Source: Tubiluchus corallicola
Taxonomy: Eukaryota > Priapulida > Priapulimorpha > Priapulimorphida > Tubiluchidae
DNA: 64,000 bases
Direction: 5' to 3'
Assembly: GCA_030141605.1 (NCBI GenBank)
Contig: JAQGDQ010000806.1
Location: 29,563-93,562 of the forward strand
Made by a program: the position numbers and the translations under genes. Shown piece after piece: positions 1-10,634 of this stretch. The notes below the pieces were generated by a model, which searched no databases, was not told where the DNA came from, and was given only the letters and a program-made list of their open reading frames with translations. Each line of letters opens with the position of its first letter. Position 1 is the stretch's first letter.

Positions 1-19
1 GACAAGCATTCATCAATAT
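1..19 (-). CDS. EGF exon M19, cut by window edge
   Basis: Only the 5' part of the exon is present, after an AG acceptor at 20-21. With the split codon it reads D-I-D-E-C-L-S, the calcium-binding start of an EGF domain and the beginning of an O-glucose motif. The rest lies outside the window. Confidence 0.75.
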
Positions 20-314
20 CTAGTCAAATTTTAAAAAACATTAACTATAATCGTGGTTTTGATGTAAACTAAAGTAATTTTTAATAGTCAATAAATAAAA
101 GACCTATAACGAATGAAGAACAAAGATCTTTACTTAGCTACTAAATTTAACTATTGCAGCTGTGGCTCTGAGCAAAACCAGACGTAAGCTTAAAATGCAG
201 GTCAAAATAATCTACTCTTTCAAATATTGAAATTGAACATACCAACTATGTTTTTCATAAATGATTTATGTGAGAGAATTATTACCACACAAACACAATT
301 TGGCATTTGCACAA

Positions 315-611
315 CTATTTCTTCACTCTGTTACATGCATTTTGCCATTCGCTAGTTAGACAGGCACTAGGCCCTGCATTTCGGGAGCACGTTGCACAAA
401 AAATGAGGTGTTGTACCTTGCGGTTCATATGTGTTAGTTTGCGATGAATTGCACATATTCTATAGCTCATGCGTGAGCAAAGCGGTAGGTAAACTTGCCT
501 ACTAGTTTTACTATAACATGTTGTATGTCTCACAGTAGCACAATTTTTTCTTTCACAAACACGTGCAATATTTTTGCTGTTGAAATTTAAGTTAGTTTGT
601 GATGTCACCAA
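315..611 (-). other. Unexplained Cys-rich open frame inside an intron
   Basis: The frame encodes 98 residues with about nine cysteines, most of them between residues 19 and 93, and basic residues between. It does not fit the EGF spacing. A possible acceptor (TTTCAACAG, exon from about 567) and donor (CGCAAG|GTACAA, near 413) would make an exon, but with start phase 2 and end phase 0. That differs from the 1-1 phase of the surrounding gene, so it would not splice in frame with the EGF exons. It may be chance, a decayed domain exon or part of a repeat. I do not recognise the domain. Confidence 0.2.
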
Positions 612-878
612 TCGTTGGACTCGCCCACCGATAAATCAGTTTTTAATCTAATCTTTAATTATCAGAAACACTTTTGCATATTAAATGTGTTAAAATGAAG
701 CTTTCTATCTGACTTTAAATTGTGAATGTATATGAAAAATCATCCTGGCTTCCTTCATTATAATTGCTATCAGAGAAATTTGTTCTTTTTTGTTACCGTA
801 CGTACATTATCTATGCAACATTTCATTTCATATTTATCTAAATCTTACCTTATAAATCTTATGCTGTCTTTATCTTAT

Positions 879-1255
879 GTTGTTGTTGTGAAGATCCATT
901 AGAATGAAATAGAATATTGTAGAATGTTCTGTAGTATAGTAAAACAACCTTCATACCTTGTACAAGATTCGAGAACTTTCTATATGCGATGCACGTAATG
1001 CTTTCTAGATGGTTGATTTGCACTGATATAATATATATTATAAGGCGGAGCTGACCACTGGAGTTTATTCTCTTGTATCCTCGTATTCTCAGATACGCTT
1101 TCACATTTCCAGATTATCACATTTACTGTAAACATTTCGCGTTCCTTCATACTTTTGTGTTGTAGAATTCTCGTATAATAAACTAGTTTAATTTGACGAC
1201 ATGTTTTCTGGTTTTCTCTAGGAGCCTTCCGAGAGAAACAAAACACAACAGTTGT
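879..1255. mobile_element. Solo LTR with 5-bp target duplication
   Basis: The element proper is 884-1250 (367 bp). It begins TGTTGTG and ends CACAACA, a perfect 7-bp terminal inverted repeat of TG...CA type. It is flanked by the 5-bp direct repeat GTTGT at 879-883 and 1251-1255. An AATAAA-like signal (AATAAACTAG) sits about 70 bp from the right end, as expected for an LTR in + orientation. A diverged copy of the same LTR lies at 44256-44653. No internal retroelement sequence is attached, so it is a solo LTR left by recombination. Superfamily is not determinable; 5-bp duplications suit Gypsy, Copia or BEL. Confidence 0.88.
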
Positions 1256-1451
1256 CTTTATCAAGTTATTACAATTTTACAATCTGGTATTTATATGCAT
1301 GTGAACGAAATGCCAGCAATTTGTTACTAGAATTTCGAATATATGACACGAATAAATAAAAAATTACTTACGCCGGACTATAACCTGCTGAATGATTACT
1401 GAAAAACAAGATTTCATTTTTGCGTTGCTTTAGAAAGCGACAAGTTTGTAC

Positions 1452-1562
1452 CTTTTTCGCAATTCGAGCCTTCATATCCGGGATCACAAGAGCAAATGTA
1501 TCTGCCTTCTCGATTATTACACGACCCGTGAATGCAGGGGTTTGATAAACACTCATCAATAT
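1452..1562 (-). CDS. EGF exon M18 (short type)
   Basis: The exon is 111 bp, phase 1-1, with donor GTACAA and acceptor TAG. It encodes a 37-residue EGF domain: DIDEC start (calcium ligands), C1-L-S-N-P-C2 (O-glucose consensus C-x-S-x-P-C), four residues between C2 and C3 and C3-x8-C4. C-N-N-x4-Y-I-C-S-C matches the Asp/Asn beta-hydroxylation signature. The end is G-Y-E-G-S-N-C6. Confidence 0.92.
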
Positions 1563-2383
1563 CTAAAATATACATGAGATAAATACTTGTGAAAGTAACA
1601 GAGTGAAATTACAAAATAAACAGTGAAGATCAGCTCAAAATGGAAAATTCTCTTACTGTCTATGTTTCAAAAAGTACGAAATTTGTTAAACAAGTGACAA
1701 TTATCTCTAGGAAAACTAATTCATTTCTTGAGTTCTGAAAACATAACTTGTTATTTGTCCAACTGTTAACTGAACATGAAAGGGCCGAAGTTAAGAACAT
1801 TTTCACTTATTTTTCTACTTTATTTTCTGTATTTTTTCATTTTTTATTTTTATTGTGTTCCACGGATACATTATAAAACAATGTAAATAAAAGAAACAAT
1901 AAAGATAAAAAAAATGCATGAAAAATGTGAAATAGCTTAAAGATTTTATATTAGAAACAAGTTTTAGTATTTCAAAACAATTTTAGTATTTCTTTCTACA
2001 AATTTGCAACTCTAGTATTTATTACATTTAAGTGATGTAAAAGGGTAAACAGTATTGATTCACAAATTTTCTCTATTTTTCAGTACAGTTTGTAGCCACA
2101 GCATTTTTGTGTTAGTTATTGATAGTTTTAGATTTAGAAATCTTGCTAAAGCCTTTCTGATGTTTTTTCTTAATAATTTCTTTTCATTTCCTTTTGCACA
2201 ACGTTGATGCAGAATAAATTAGTAACTCCTAGAATTCAGTAGCCCCAAATTATTTGTAAAATTATTCATAAATTTTCGTGAAAAACGGGCATTGTAAATT
2301 GTTTGGATTGTCAGGTTTTTTTATATTGGGTAGCCTACTCTGTAACATTTTATAGGATATTTATGATATTTCTAATGCAGTAC
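1563..2383. other. Intron, nothing recognised
   Basis: AT-rich intronic sequence between M17 and M18. I see no repeat family, exon or conserved structure in it beyond short A/T runs. Confidence 0.6.
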
Positions 2384-2494
2384 CTTTATCGCAATTATAG
2401 CCTTCATAACCAGCATCGCAGGTGCATGTGTATTCATTTTCTAAATTATTGCAGGTGCCTTTGTCACACGGATTTGAAACACATTCATCAATAT
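2384..2494 (-). CDS. EGF exon M17 (short type)
   Basis: A 111-bp phase 1-1 exon. The DIDEC calcium motif is followed by C-V-S-N-P-C (O-glucose site), C2-D-K-G-T-C3 with the four-residue spacing that excludes the O-fucose motif, and [12 protein letters not shown] (hydroxylation signature). The end is GYEGYNC. It pairs with long exon M16 as the last two-exon unit of the alternating array. Confidence 0.92.
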
Positions 2495-2564
2495 CTGAAA
2501 AAGTAAAATTTCTAAATCAAGACAAAAAGTTCGGGTGTGAAGACAAAGGCTTGACTACATTGAG

Positions 2565-2805
2565 CAGTTTATGCAAAAACGATATAAGTTAGCAAATAAG
2601 CTTTATCAGATTACAATGAACCAATTTGCAACAAAGATGTAACAAGTGAACTTGAGCAAAAATACCTAAAGAAGAGGGCAGAGTTTACAGTTTATGCAAA
2701 AACTATATAAGTTAGCAAATAACCTTTATCAGATTACAATGAACCAATTTGCAACAAAGATGTAACAAGCGAACTTGAGCAAAAATATATAAAGACGCAG
2801 CAATC
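2565..2805. repeat. Tandem duplication, 123-bp unit, in intron
   Basis: Two copies of a 123-bp unit start at 2565 and 2688, each beginning CAGTTTATGCAAAAAC and differing at only a few positions. The duplication lies wholly within the intron between M16 and M17, so no coding sequence is affected. Confidence 0.85.
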
Positions 2806-2918
2806 ATAATCAGTTTACAGTTTGTACTCTCCAAACCATGATTTTCCAAAGGCGAAATAATACCACAAAATAATGATATATTTTTTTCCAATAAAATAAA
2901 CAATGATTAAATCTGTAC

Positions 2919-3032
2919 CTTGTTTACAGTCATCTGATGTATATCCAGGAGCACAAATACAGGCAAACGTAGTCTCTAAGTCTTTACACGTAGCCCCGTT
3001 TTTACAAGGATTAGGAGTACAATAGTCAATGT
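2919..3032 (-). CDS. EGF exon M16 (long type)
   Basis: A 114-bp phase 1-1 exon of 38 residues. The start is DIDYC: the glutamate of the calcium consensus is replaced by tyrosine, so calcium binding is doubtful. C1-T-P-N-P-C2 lacks the O-glucose serine. C2-K-N-G-A-T-C3 fits the O-fucose motif C2-x4-T-C3. C-K-D-L-E-T-T-F-A-C-I-C fits the hydroxylation signature. The acceptor gives split codon G|AC, aspartate. Confidence 0.9.
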
Positions 3033-4910
3033 CTGGAAAAAATAATCTTAAAAAATTACTGGTTGCCCAGCTGTAGTAAAATTAACATTATAATAAAGTC
3101 TAAAGAATGCTGTGTAACAGGAAAATGTACACATAATGGTTGACTCGATTACTGACTTATGAAAAAGAGCTTAATGAACATATTTAAGCAATTTTAAGCT
3201 TGACGCTCAACAAATTTATTGTTATCTGATAGAAAAACATTTTTGTACCAATTATTATCTATGTTAATTTTAATTTTGTTCCTTGGTTAGCTATTCTTTT
3301 CATCAAACACTGAAGCATTAGAATTATAAAATATGCAGATACAACATTATAAATGTAACGAAACAAATTATACTAATATGGCACCACACTTTGTTGTGAT
3401 AATGCATGGATTTCACAGTCACAATTGACATCTGATCAATTTGTTAAACATTGTTCACAAAGATTGAAATTGTGGTCACAAAATATGTCTGAAAAATTCC
3501 GAAATAATTCAGAAATTAACTTTAAAAAAGATTTCACGTTTTTTAAGTCCATTATAACTGCAAAGATATTGCAACAAAACTTTTGGACATCTATCATAAC
3601 AAAAAATAATGATAAAATAACAGAACAATTAAGGCCTGGCCTATAACTAGCAAATATTTTTGACCATGCCAAAAACTATTGATGATTTTGCTTCTGTGAT
3701 ATTTTGATTTCAAAAATAATTTTTTTCAATAATTAGGAATGCATTTGTAAGTGCAGTTGTTTTTAACATTAACAGCATAAATTAAAAATGGAAATAAGTC
3801 AGTTTTAGCCCGTTGACTCAGTGACAAGTTCCATTGTATAGAATGCAATCTCATTGAAACCTTTGAAATGATGTGTTAAAAATACTAAAATGGGAACTGT
3901 CACTTTTAACGTGTGACTTGTGATCAAGGGTCAACCATCGTGGCCACGAGACTCACAAAAACTTACTTCATGTTTTTGGAACCTTTCTCATGTGGTTGGG
4001 ATTAGGCTCAGCTTGTACCAATCAAATCATCCCTTTGAGGACTTATTTGGTATACTGCTGCAGCATGGTATTAAACATAATTATTTCCCAGGCTATTTCA
4101 TAACATTTTTTATTCCATAGCAAGGCAAATACAGGTTAGCTCACAACATTTAATTTGCCTTAAATTGACATACCATCAACATCTGTTGCTCGGCACTGAA
4201 TGCACTTTTGTTTTTCATAAACTTCCAATTTCATTTTGACCTTTTAGTGAGACTAACCACTCACTTTAGTGAGACAAACCATTCAGTTAGTGTCATCAAA
4301 ACCTTTCAATTCATATATTACCAGCTACTGTTCTTCGAAATTGAAGATTTTGTTTGACAGCCTGGGAGAGTGTCACTTTAATTCTTTTTTGCCTCATCCA
4401 GGCCTCTCCTTTTATGTATAATAGAAGCCCTGATTATCGGCAACGGAAGCATCGATGTAGAACGGGGAGAAACCGCCTCCATCAGCTACCACGACTGTCA
4501 GTTTTTTAACTCCTTTAACTAAAGGTTGTAAATATAAAGTTAAGCGATAACTTTGCCTCTTATTGCAGGGAAAAACCTGCTCCATCAGTTACTATGGCCG
4601 TCAGTTTTCCTCAGTGAGTTTATACCATTCATTATGCCTATTAATTAGGCAATTACACGGTTAATGATGCGACAAGACAAGTTTCCCATTTACATACTTG
4701 GACAATAAATCTATTTTTACGTACTTCATACAGAGCAGATAGCAATTTGCTTACTTCGGAAATGATTTTCCGGTGCCGTTTGGCTTCAGTATTCGAGTAA
4801 TTTTGAAAATCAAAAGAATGTAAAGTGACATCACTCGAATTGAGAAATTTCATTTTCAAGTCAGTTTTTGGGACCAACACCTTTGCAATAATATTTATAT
4901 TCATTTGTAC
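3033..4910. other. Intron, mostly unassigned
   Basis: A 1.9-kb intron between M15 and M16. Two short direct duplications are visible. A roughly 24-bp unit (TTTAGTGAGACTAACCACTC) occurs twice at about 4245-4285. A diverged 42-bp unit containing CTCCATCAG occurs at about 4468 and 4569. No exon or transposon family is recognised. Confidence 0.55.
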
Positions 4911-5021
4911 CTTCATCACATTTATCTCCTTTGTAACCAACATTGCAGGTGCATGTGTATTTGTTCTGTTGATTGTTGCATATACCATTAACACAAGGGT
5001 TTGACTTACACTCGTCAATAT
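4911..5021 (-). CDS. EGF exon M15 (short type)
   Basis: A 111-bp phase 1-1 exon: DIDEC, C-K-S-N-P-C (O-glucose site), C2-V-N-G-I-C3, C-N-N-Q-Q-N-K-Y-T-C-T-C (hydroxylation signature) and GYKGDKC. The donor is GTACAAA and the acceptor TAG. No in-frame stop or odd residue. Confidence 0.92.
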
Positions 5022-5870
5022 CTAGAATATCGAAACAAGCAATTGATTAAAAATAATGATTTTATTAATGTTTGCAAGTGTAGAAAAAATATCGCATGCC
5101 TGCCATTGATAAAAAAAGATAATGCCAAGATAAAGTGGAACAACTCTAACCAGAAAAAATCTGACAGGGATGAAAAGAAAAGCAGAGAAATTTTGTCAAT
5201 ACTCTTTAAATAACTAAAACCATAAATATATGTAAACACAGAAGAGCAGTGTAACAAAGAGAAATATTCACAGTTACCCTGACCTGTGCCTGACCTTGTG
5301 TAAACAGGGCACCTGTACAGTGCACATATTATATATTACATACTATACCTCATTAAAAACCATCTTACTTTAAACTCATTCAGCGTAAAGAAGAATATGT
5401 TGATTTGTTATATGTTGCACATAATTGATTTCAGGATTCCCAGAGTTTTCCACAGCATAATAAATCGTGATAAAAAATGAACTATCATGGTATAATGTTA
5501 AAATTTAGTGAAGTGCTCAAAAGAAAACATCGCAAATTATGATCAAACTGGGTATGATGGTCATCCATTCAGGTTATTTTTGGTAACAATAACTTTTATA
5601 ACACTTTACTCATAATTAGAAATTTTAGTGGAAGATCGGCTATCATGCAGAAAAAAACTAAATTAGTGAGATTATAATAAGGTAGAAGTAGCTTTTAAAA
5701 TTAGTGTAAATGCAAATGCTTAAAAGTAACTAAATGTTGAAAAGGAATATGTATGAATACTAGAAAAAAAACAAAGTTATCAGAAACCTCAACCTTCATT
5801 TCATATTTATGCTGTCAATGTTTCTCTTGTATGCAAACAATTATAATGTGCAATGAAGAAAAGAAAGTAC
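5022..5870. other. Intron, nothing recognised
   Basis: AT-rich intron between M14 and M15. I see no exon, transposon end or tandem repeat. Confidence 0.6.
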
Positions 5871-5984
5871 CATCTTCACAGTGAGTGCCAGTAAATCCAG
5901 CAGCACATTCGCAAGTAAATTTATTGATTAGGTCCTTACACGTAGCCCCATTACCACATGGATTTGATAAGCATTCATCAATTT
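5871..5984 (-). CDS. EGF exon M14 (long type, calcium motif kept)
   Basis: A 114-bp phase 1-1 exon. The acceptor gives split codon G|AA, so the module starts E-I-D-E-C and keeps the calcium consensus, unlike most long modules here. It has an O-glucose site (C-L-S-N-P-C), an O-fucose site (C2-G-N-G-A-T-C3), a hydroxylation signature ([12 protein letters not shown]) and an O-GlcNAc-like C5-x2-G-F-T-G-x2-C6. The donor is GTACTT. Confidence 0.92.
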
Positions 5985-7333
5985 CTGGAAAAAAAAAATT
6001 ACATTTCACTGTAATTAGAAATTGATATTGTAATTAAGAAAAAGCAATCTGGGCAAAAATAAACAAAATTAATCACAATAAATAAAATTGTTTACAATAT
6101 AAAAATTATTTAGAGATTATGCAAACATATTAAAGACATTTTAAAGACTTTCCAAAGTCAATTGATGAAAATTAATATTTTTTTCATTTTATCTTTCTTG
6201 TTCATCAGATCAAGAACTGCCACAACTGTACAAAATGCAACATGCATATAGAAAAGGTTCTCCCAATCCCAATTAGGTTTGATTGATTGATTGATTGACC
6301 TGCATGATTGAGAATACCACTTTTGGTAGACCTTGAAGCAAACATAATGTGTAAATGATGTTCTTTCTCTTCACGTTCGTTCATACAACTAGAGTAATCC
6401 GTGGTGTCCAGAAGTCTACGAGTTTTATCTAATTCATCTTTATTAGCTTTATTAAATAAGCCTCTATAGGGCACTCAACCTTTATATTTTTAACAACATT
6501 TATTTTGCAACATACATCTACAATGCAGATTATAAAGAATTTGACGTGGTCAGCAACTTTGTTTCATTATTACTTATGCAAAGATTCTGAGCTCATTGGT
6601 GATAAAATTATCAACATTGCAACTAATAATGCCATATTAGCGTATTTATCAAAGGAATGAACCCAAAAGAATATTGAGTTTCTAAAAATTGTTATAGAAA
6701 CAAATTTTAATAAATCTAATTTCAGCTCGACTATATATATAGCAAAAAATATTTATTTTTATCATTTCTAAAATAGTTTAGTTTCTCATAATTTTTTTGT
6801 ATTTCTATCAAACCAGGTGGTTTATATACTATGCAAACAAGCAAGCTTTCTACTTGTGGTTGGTTTTTAATTTCAAAAAACATTACCAGACATATTGCCC
6901 CTTGCATCATGGAACATAATAGGAAAATATGGAGACATAACAGCAAATAGTGCAAAGAGCAAATTATCTTATTTTCAAGACAATACAATTAAATACCTTC
7001 TTACAGTTTCCATTCGAAATTAGACTGTGAATTAATGTGCATTTAAAACATTAAATAATATGACAGACATGTAAAAATTCACTTCAAAATTTGCATTTTT
7101 GCATCTGTTTAACTTGCCGTTTCTACTTACAAATCAAAGTTTATTGCAAAATTACTAGGCTATGTTTACTCAACTGACTCATGCAGATATTCATATTCCA
7201 TGAAAAGTTCTCTACCATTCAAAGTGTTTCACGTCACGAAAAAAATTCAACTTACTTGCTAACAGCTAACAAAAACAGTAACACAAAACCTTTTCTGAAT
7301 GAATCTGCAAAAAAAGTATTAATCGCATTGTAC
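5985..7333. other. Intron, nothing recognised
   Basis: A 1.35-kb AT-rich intron between M13 and M14 with only a short GATT microsatellite at about 6281-6298. No exon or mobile element is visible. Confidence 0.6.
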
Positions 7334-7444
7334 CTTTGTCGCAATTAGTTCCTTCATAGCCAGGATCACAAGTGCAAGTGTATTGGTTTTGTAGATTATT
7401 ACATGAACCGTGATCACAAGGGTTTGACTCACATTCGTCAATAT
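7334..7444 (-). CDS. EGF exon M13 (short type)
   Basis: A 111-bp phase 1-1 exon: DIDEC, C-E-S-N-P-C (O-glucose site), C2-D-H-G-S-C3, [12 protein letters not shown] (hydroxylation signature) and GYEGTNC. The donor GTACAAT is shared with most short exons. Confidence 0.93.
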
Positions 7445-8153
7445 CTAAACATATCAAGATAATGAAGATAATGATCAAGATATATGAAAAAACAGCTTTA
7501 TTTGCTTTTAACAATTTATTCAACAATAAAAAGCAATCCTGAGATCTTGTGCAATTGCTCTACAAAATGTTCCAAATTTTTGGTTGAAAGATAAGCCACT
7601 TGCTTACTATAAAAATTTATTTAATGAATATAGCCCTGTAAATTTACATTTTGGCTTTTATCTCTGGGATGTAAAGAATACTAGCATTTTAAACTCCACT
7701 TCCTGTCTACCACATATCACCTGAATGCATGTGGAAAATTCAAACCGTACGACAATTGGATAGCAATAGAAAAATTGACCTATTTCTCTTGAGTCAGTGC
7801 CACTTTCACAAAGGTTACTGATCACCTTGTCATCCTCAGTGACCCTAACAGGTCCCTACCCTGGCCCAGGACTTCTGCCCTGTAAGTTTCGCGGATAAAC
7901 AAGAATTGAAAAGTGCAAAATTGATGCCTAACGCAATGAAAATTGATGATGATCAAGACTGGAAATCGGTGTTTGTCATCTCCCATGTCTAAGACTTGCA
8001 TTTTCCAATAAAAACAGAATATGGAATAAGTAGTGCTCTTTGAAGTAATCAATCTAGCTTTGAAACTTCTATCAAGTGGGCAGCATGTTTTAGTATAAAA
8101 CCCTTCTATAAGGTATAAACAAAATAACACACATATTATGAAATCCTATATAC
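7445..8153. other. Intron, nothing recognised
   Basis: A 0.7-kb intron between M12 and M13. No exon, transposon or repeat is seen. Confidence 0.6.
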
Positions 8154-8267
8154 CTTGCTCACAACTTGCTGCAGTAAATCCATCAGGACAAATACAAGTG
8201 TAAGTGTTGGTTAGTTGCTTACATGTGCCTCCATGCCTACAAGGATTTGGTACACAATAGTCGATAT
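8154..8267 (-). CDS. EGF exon M12 (long type)
   Basis: A 114-bp phase 1-1 exon starting DIDYC (calcium glutamate replaced by tyrosine, as in M16). C-V-P-N-P-C lacks the O-glucose serine. C2-R-H-G-G-T-C3 fits the O-fucose motif. C-K-Q breaks the hydroxylation signature because Asp/Asn is absent. The end is GFTAASC. The donor GTATATAG is less usual than the GTAC donors. Confidence 0.9.
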
Positions 8268-8706
8268 CTGAAAAAAATGTCCCAGAAAATTACTTGCTGT
8301 CTAAATGCTTCAGTAAAAGAGAAAAAACTGTTCCCACATTAAAATTATTGTTCAGTTTCACCAACCATTACAATAACCCTGACTCCCGTAAAGTTTAGCA
8401 GGTAGTTGTATAATTGCGTTAATTACATTTTCTGACTTTGAACAACAGACATTGTCCTGCTGCAGATTTAGTCACAAAGCGTGAAAAGCTTAACTTAATA
8501 CATTCAAACTTTAGTATGCCATGTCAGCAGATGTTCAAACTTTGGTATGCCATGTCAGCAGATGTTTACTCTGTTAACAAAAGTGAAGTCATTTATTCGC
8601 TAATTCATTGCACTCATCAAAACAGCAGCAAACTTAAAATCGCTACACGTGTATCAATTTAGAAATAAATAAAAAAAATTTAGATATTTTATATAGTGCC
8701 AACTAC
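8268..8706. other. Intron with short internal duplication
   Basis: A 0.44-kb intron between M11 and M12. The phrase GTATGCCATGTCAGCAGATGTT is repeated with a 31-bp offset at about 8514-8565. Nothing else is recognised. Confidence 0.6.
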
Positions 8707-8817
8707 CTGTGTCACATCTGTCTCCTTTGAAACCGGGATCGCAGGTGCAAGTATATTTATTTTCATGATTATTACATTTACCGTTGACACAAGGGTTAGA
8801 TAAGCATTCATCGATAT
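8707..8817 (-). CDS. EGF exon M11 (short type)
   Basis: A 111-bp phase 1-1 exon: DIDEC, C-L-S-N-P-C (O-glucose site), C2-V-N-G-K-C3, [12 protein letters not shown] (hydroxylation signature) and GFKGDRC. The donor is GTAGTT rather than GTACAA. Confidence 0.92.
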
Positions 8818-9707
8818 CTAAAGAATTCATAAAAAGCTAAATGTTAAAACAGAAAAAAAAACAAAAAAGAAAAACTTATTTAACTCCTTAAGAACAGCAA
8901 GATTCTACAGTTTTTTCAAGAGTTATAAAAAACTGCTCTTGTTAGGTAACGATTACGTTATATTTCATAGTTTTTGTAAGTTTCTACTACACATACAATT
9001 TACATAAAATGCACCTGCTTACCTTACACAAACTAAAAATCGACTTTTGACGAAGATTTAAAAAAATTTTTAGAGTAACTGCAGTGTTTGCACTCTAACA
9101 ATGTACATGTGCAGAATTGGGCAACTTGTGCATAATCAGCTAATGCAGAAAATTGAAACTATTCAGACACATTAATCTGACACAGTTTCGACTCAAGTCT
9201 GCTCTATTTTTGGAAGAAAGTTCTGTTAAAAATGAAACAACCTTAATTTTTTCTTGACTGTTCCCTTGTTTTTTCCTGGAACCTTGTACAGACAGACTAG
9301 GACACTTGGTTGTCTAAGTTGGAGTGTGTGAAAGGACGGGTTTAATGTTTTAAGCAAGTTTTTTGTTTAGAAAATCATTTGGAAAGACGACATTCTTCTT
9401 AAAGGAACAACACTTAATTTGTAATCATTTAATTATGTTTTAGGTAGCAGTAGCTAAGCAACATTTCATCAGCAGAAAAGATTATAAGATCTATTTTAAA
9501 GGATGCAGTTATGAAGGAGTTAAGGAATTCAGCAAAAATAGTTAGTCTTCTACATGCAAAAAGGTAACATAAATAAATGGCTGTTATGTTGCACAACATT
9601 AATCTCTATATGTACTCAGACTAATTGATCCTATGTGCATCAATGCACGAGGACATCAATATAGCTTCAACTATTGTGCATATTAATAAATTTTTACAAC
9701 ATGTTAC
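8818..9707. other. Intron, nothing recognised
   Basis: A 0.9-kb AT-rich intron between M10 and M11. No exon or mobile element is seen. Confidence 0.6.
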
Positions 9708-9821
9708 CTTGTTCACAGTTTAGTGCAGTATATCCACTAGGACAATTACAAGTGTATGTGTTGATTCCATCTATACATGTGCCTCCATTTCTACACGGAT
9801 TAGGCGTGCAGTTGTCAATAA
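9708..9821 (-). CDS. EGF exon M10 (long type)
   Basis: A 114-bp phase 1-1 exon. Split codon G|TT gives valine, so the start is V-I-D-N-C with no calcium consensus. C-T-P-N-P-C lacks the O-glucose serine, while C2-R-N-G-G-T-C3 fits the O-fucose motif. [12 protein letters not shown] fits the hydroxylation signature. It resembles M3 (19.8 kb) closely, suggesting shared descent. Confidence 0.92.
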
Positions 9822-9915
9822 CTAAAAAATGAGAATCAACTGATCTGCTACGTTCGTTCACAAAACAATTTGCACGTCATGCTTCACAAACAGTTTTAAA
9901 AATTTATTGATAAAT

Positions 9916-10132
9916 GTTCCTAAGTATAAACTTGAACAACTTCAATATTTGCAAAACTCAGCAGCTAGATTTACTACCTTTACATCCACATTTCAGAATA
10001 ATTATTACATCCATTTTTCATCATTTCTATTTGCTAGCGACTGAGCAATGTGTTCAGCTGCTACATGTATTTAAGGTGCTTCATGGCGAAACACCCGATT
10101 ACATTTGTGACATAGTCAAACAAATTCCAATT
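9916..10132 (+). pseudogene. LINE reverse transcriptase C-terminal fragment
   Basis: On the plus strand, opposite to the host gene, a degenerate frame reads K-L-E-Q-L-Q-Y-L-Q-N-S-A-A-R near 9922-9963. In a shifted frame it reads V-F-K-V-L-H-G-E-T-P-D-Y-I near 10066-10104. This is the pattern of the C-terminal tail of non-LTR retrotransposon ORF2 proteins (QN-AAR ... LHWLPV ... FK-LHG--P-Y). No catalytic RT motif is left. It is a dead intronic insertion of fewer than 250 bp, with a frame change between the two blocks. Confidence 0.75.
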
Positions 10133-10312
10133 AGAAATTTTAACGTTGTATTTATGGATCAGGAAAGCTGTTCGATCGGAAACTGATTATGTTCATTCAG
10201 TAGTTCTTTTACAAATATTAAGTACAAAAATAAACACTTACGTTGACCAGTTTTCAACTTTGCTTCTATCAACATCTATGTGTTAAGAAATTTTAACAGC
10301 ATAAAATTTCAC

Positions 10313-10340
10313 CTTGGTCACAATTATCTCCTTCATAGTT
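10313..10340 (-). pseudogene. Remnant of an EGF exon 3' end
   Basis: The stretch matches the 3' end and GTGAAATT donor of exon M2 (20179 onward), coding G-D-N-C-D-Q in sense, over about 27 bp. It then breaks off into sequence homologous to the intron flank repeated at 11131 and 11944 (TTAAGCAGTGACCAC). The exon body is missing, so this is a fossil left at a recombination junction. Confidence 0.7.
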
Positions 10341-10523
10341 TGACCGTTAAGCAGTGACCACAATCAATAACTGAATTTGTTCATTTAGCATTTCTTACAC
10401 TCATTCAATGTTAAAAAACAATTATGTTTATCAATTTTTCAGGAAATCTTCATACTAATTTTTTTCACATATTAAAAAACTTGTTAAGAATTTTTTTGAT
10501 ACAGCTGTAATATATAATTGTAC

Positions 10524-10634
10524 CTTTGTCACATCTATCCCCTTCATAGCCAGCTTCGCAGGTACAAGTGTACATATTCTCTAGGTTATTGCATTTACCA
10601 TGGTCGCATGGATTTGACTGACATTCATCAATAT
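10524..10634 (-). CDS. EGF exon M9 (short type, tandem copy 3)
   Basis: A 111-bp phase 1-1 exon: DIDEC, C-Q-S-N-P-C, C2-D-H-G-K-C3, C-N-N-L-E-N-M-Y-T-C-T-C and GYEGDRC. Calcium, O-glucose and hydroxylation signatures are all present. Downstream exon of the three tandem copies. Confidence 0.93.

Larger units (their letters stand above)
20..1451. other. Intron M18-M19 with solo LTR and Cys-rich open stretch
   Basis: This intron holds the solo LTR at 884-1250 and, on the minus strand at 315-611, an open frame of 98 codons unusually rich in cysteine. Otherwise I see AT-rich sequence with no EGF-like exon. Confidence 0.6.
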
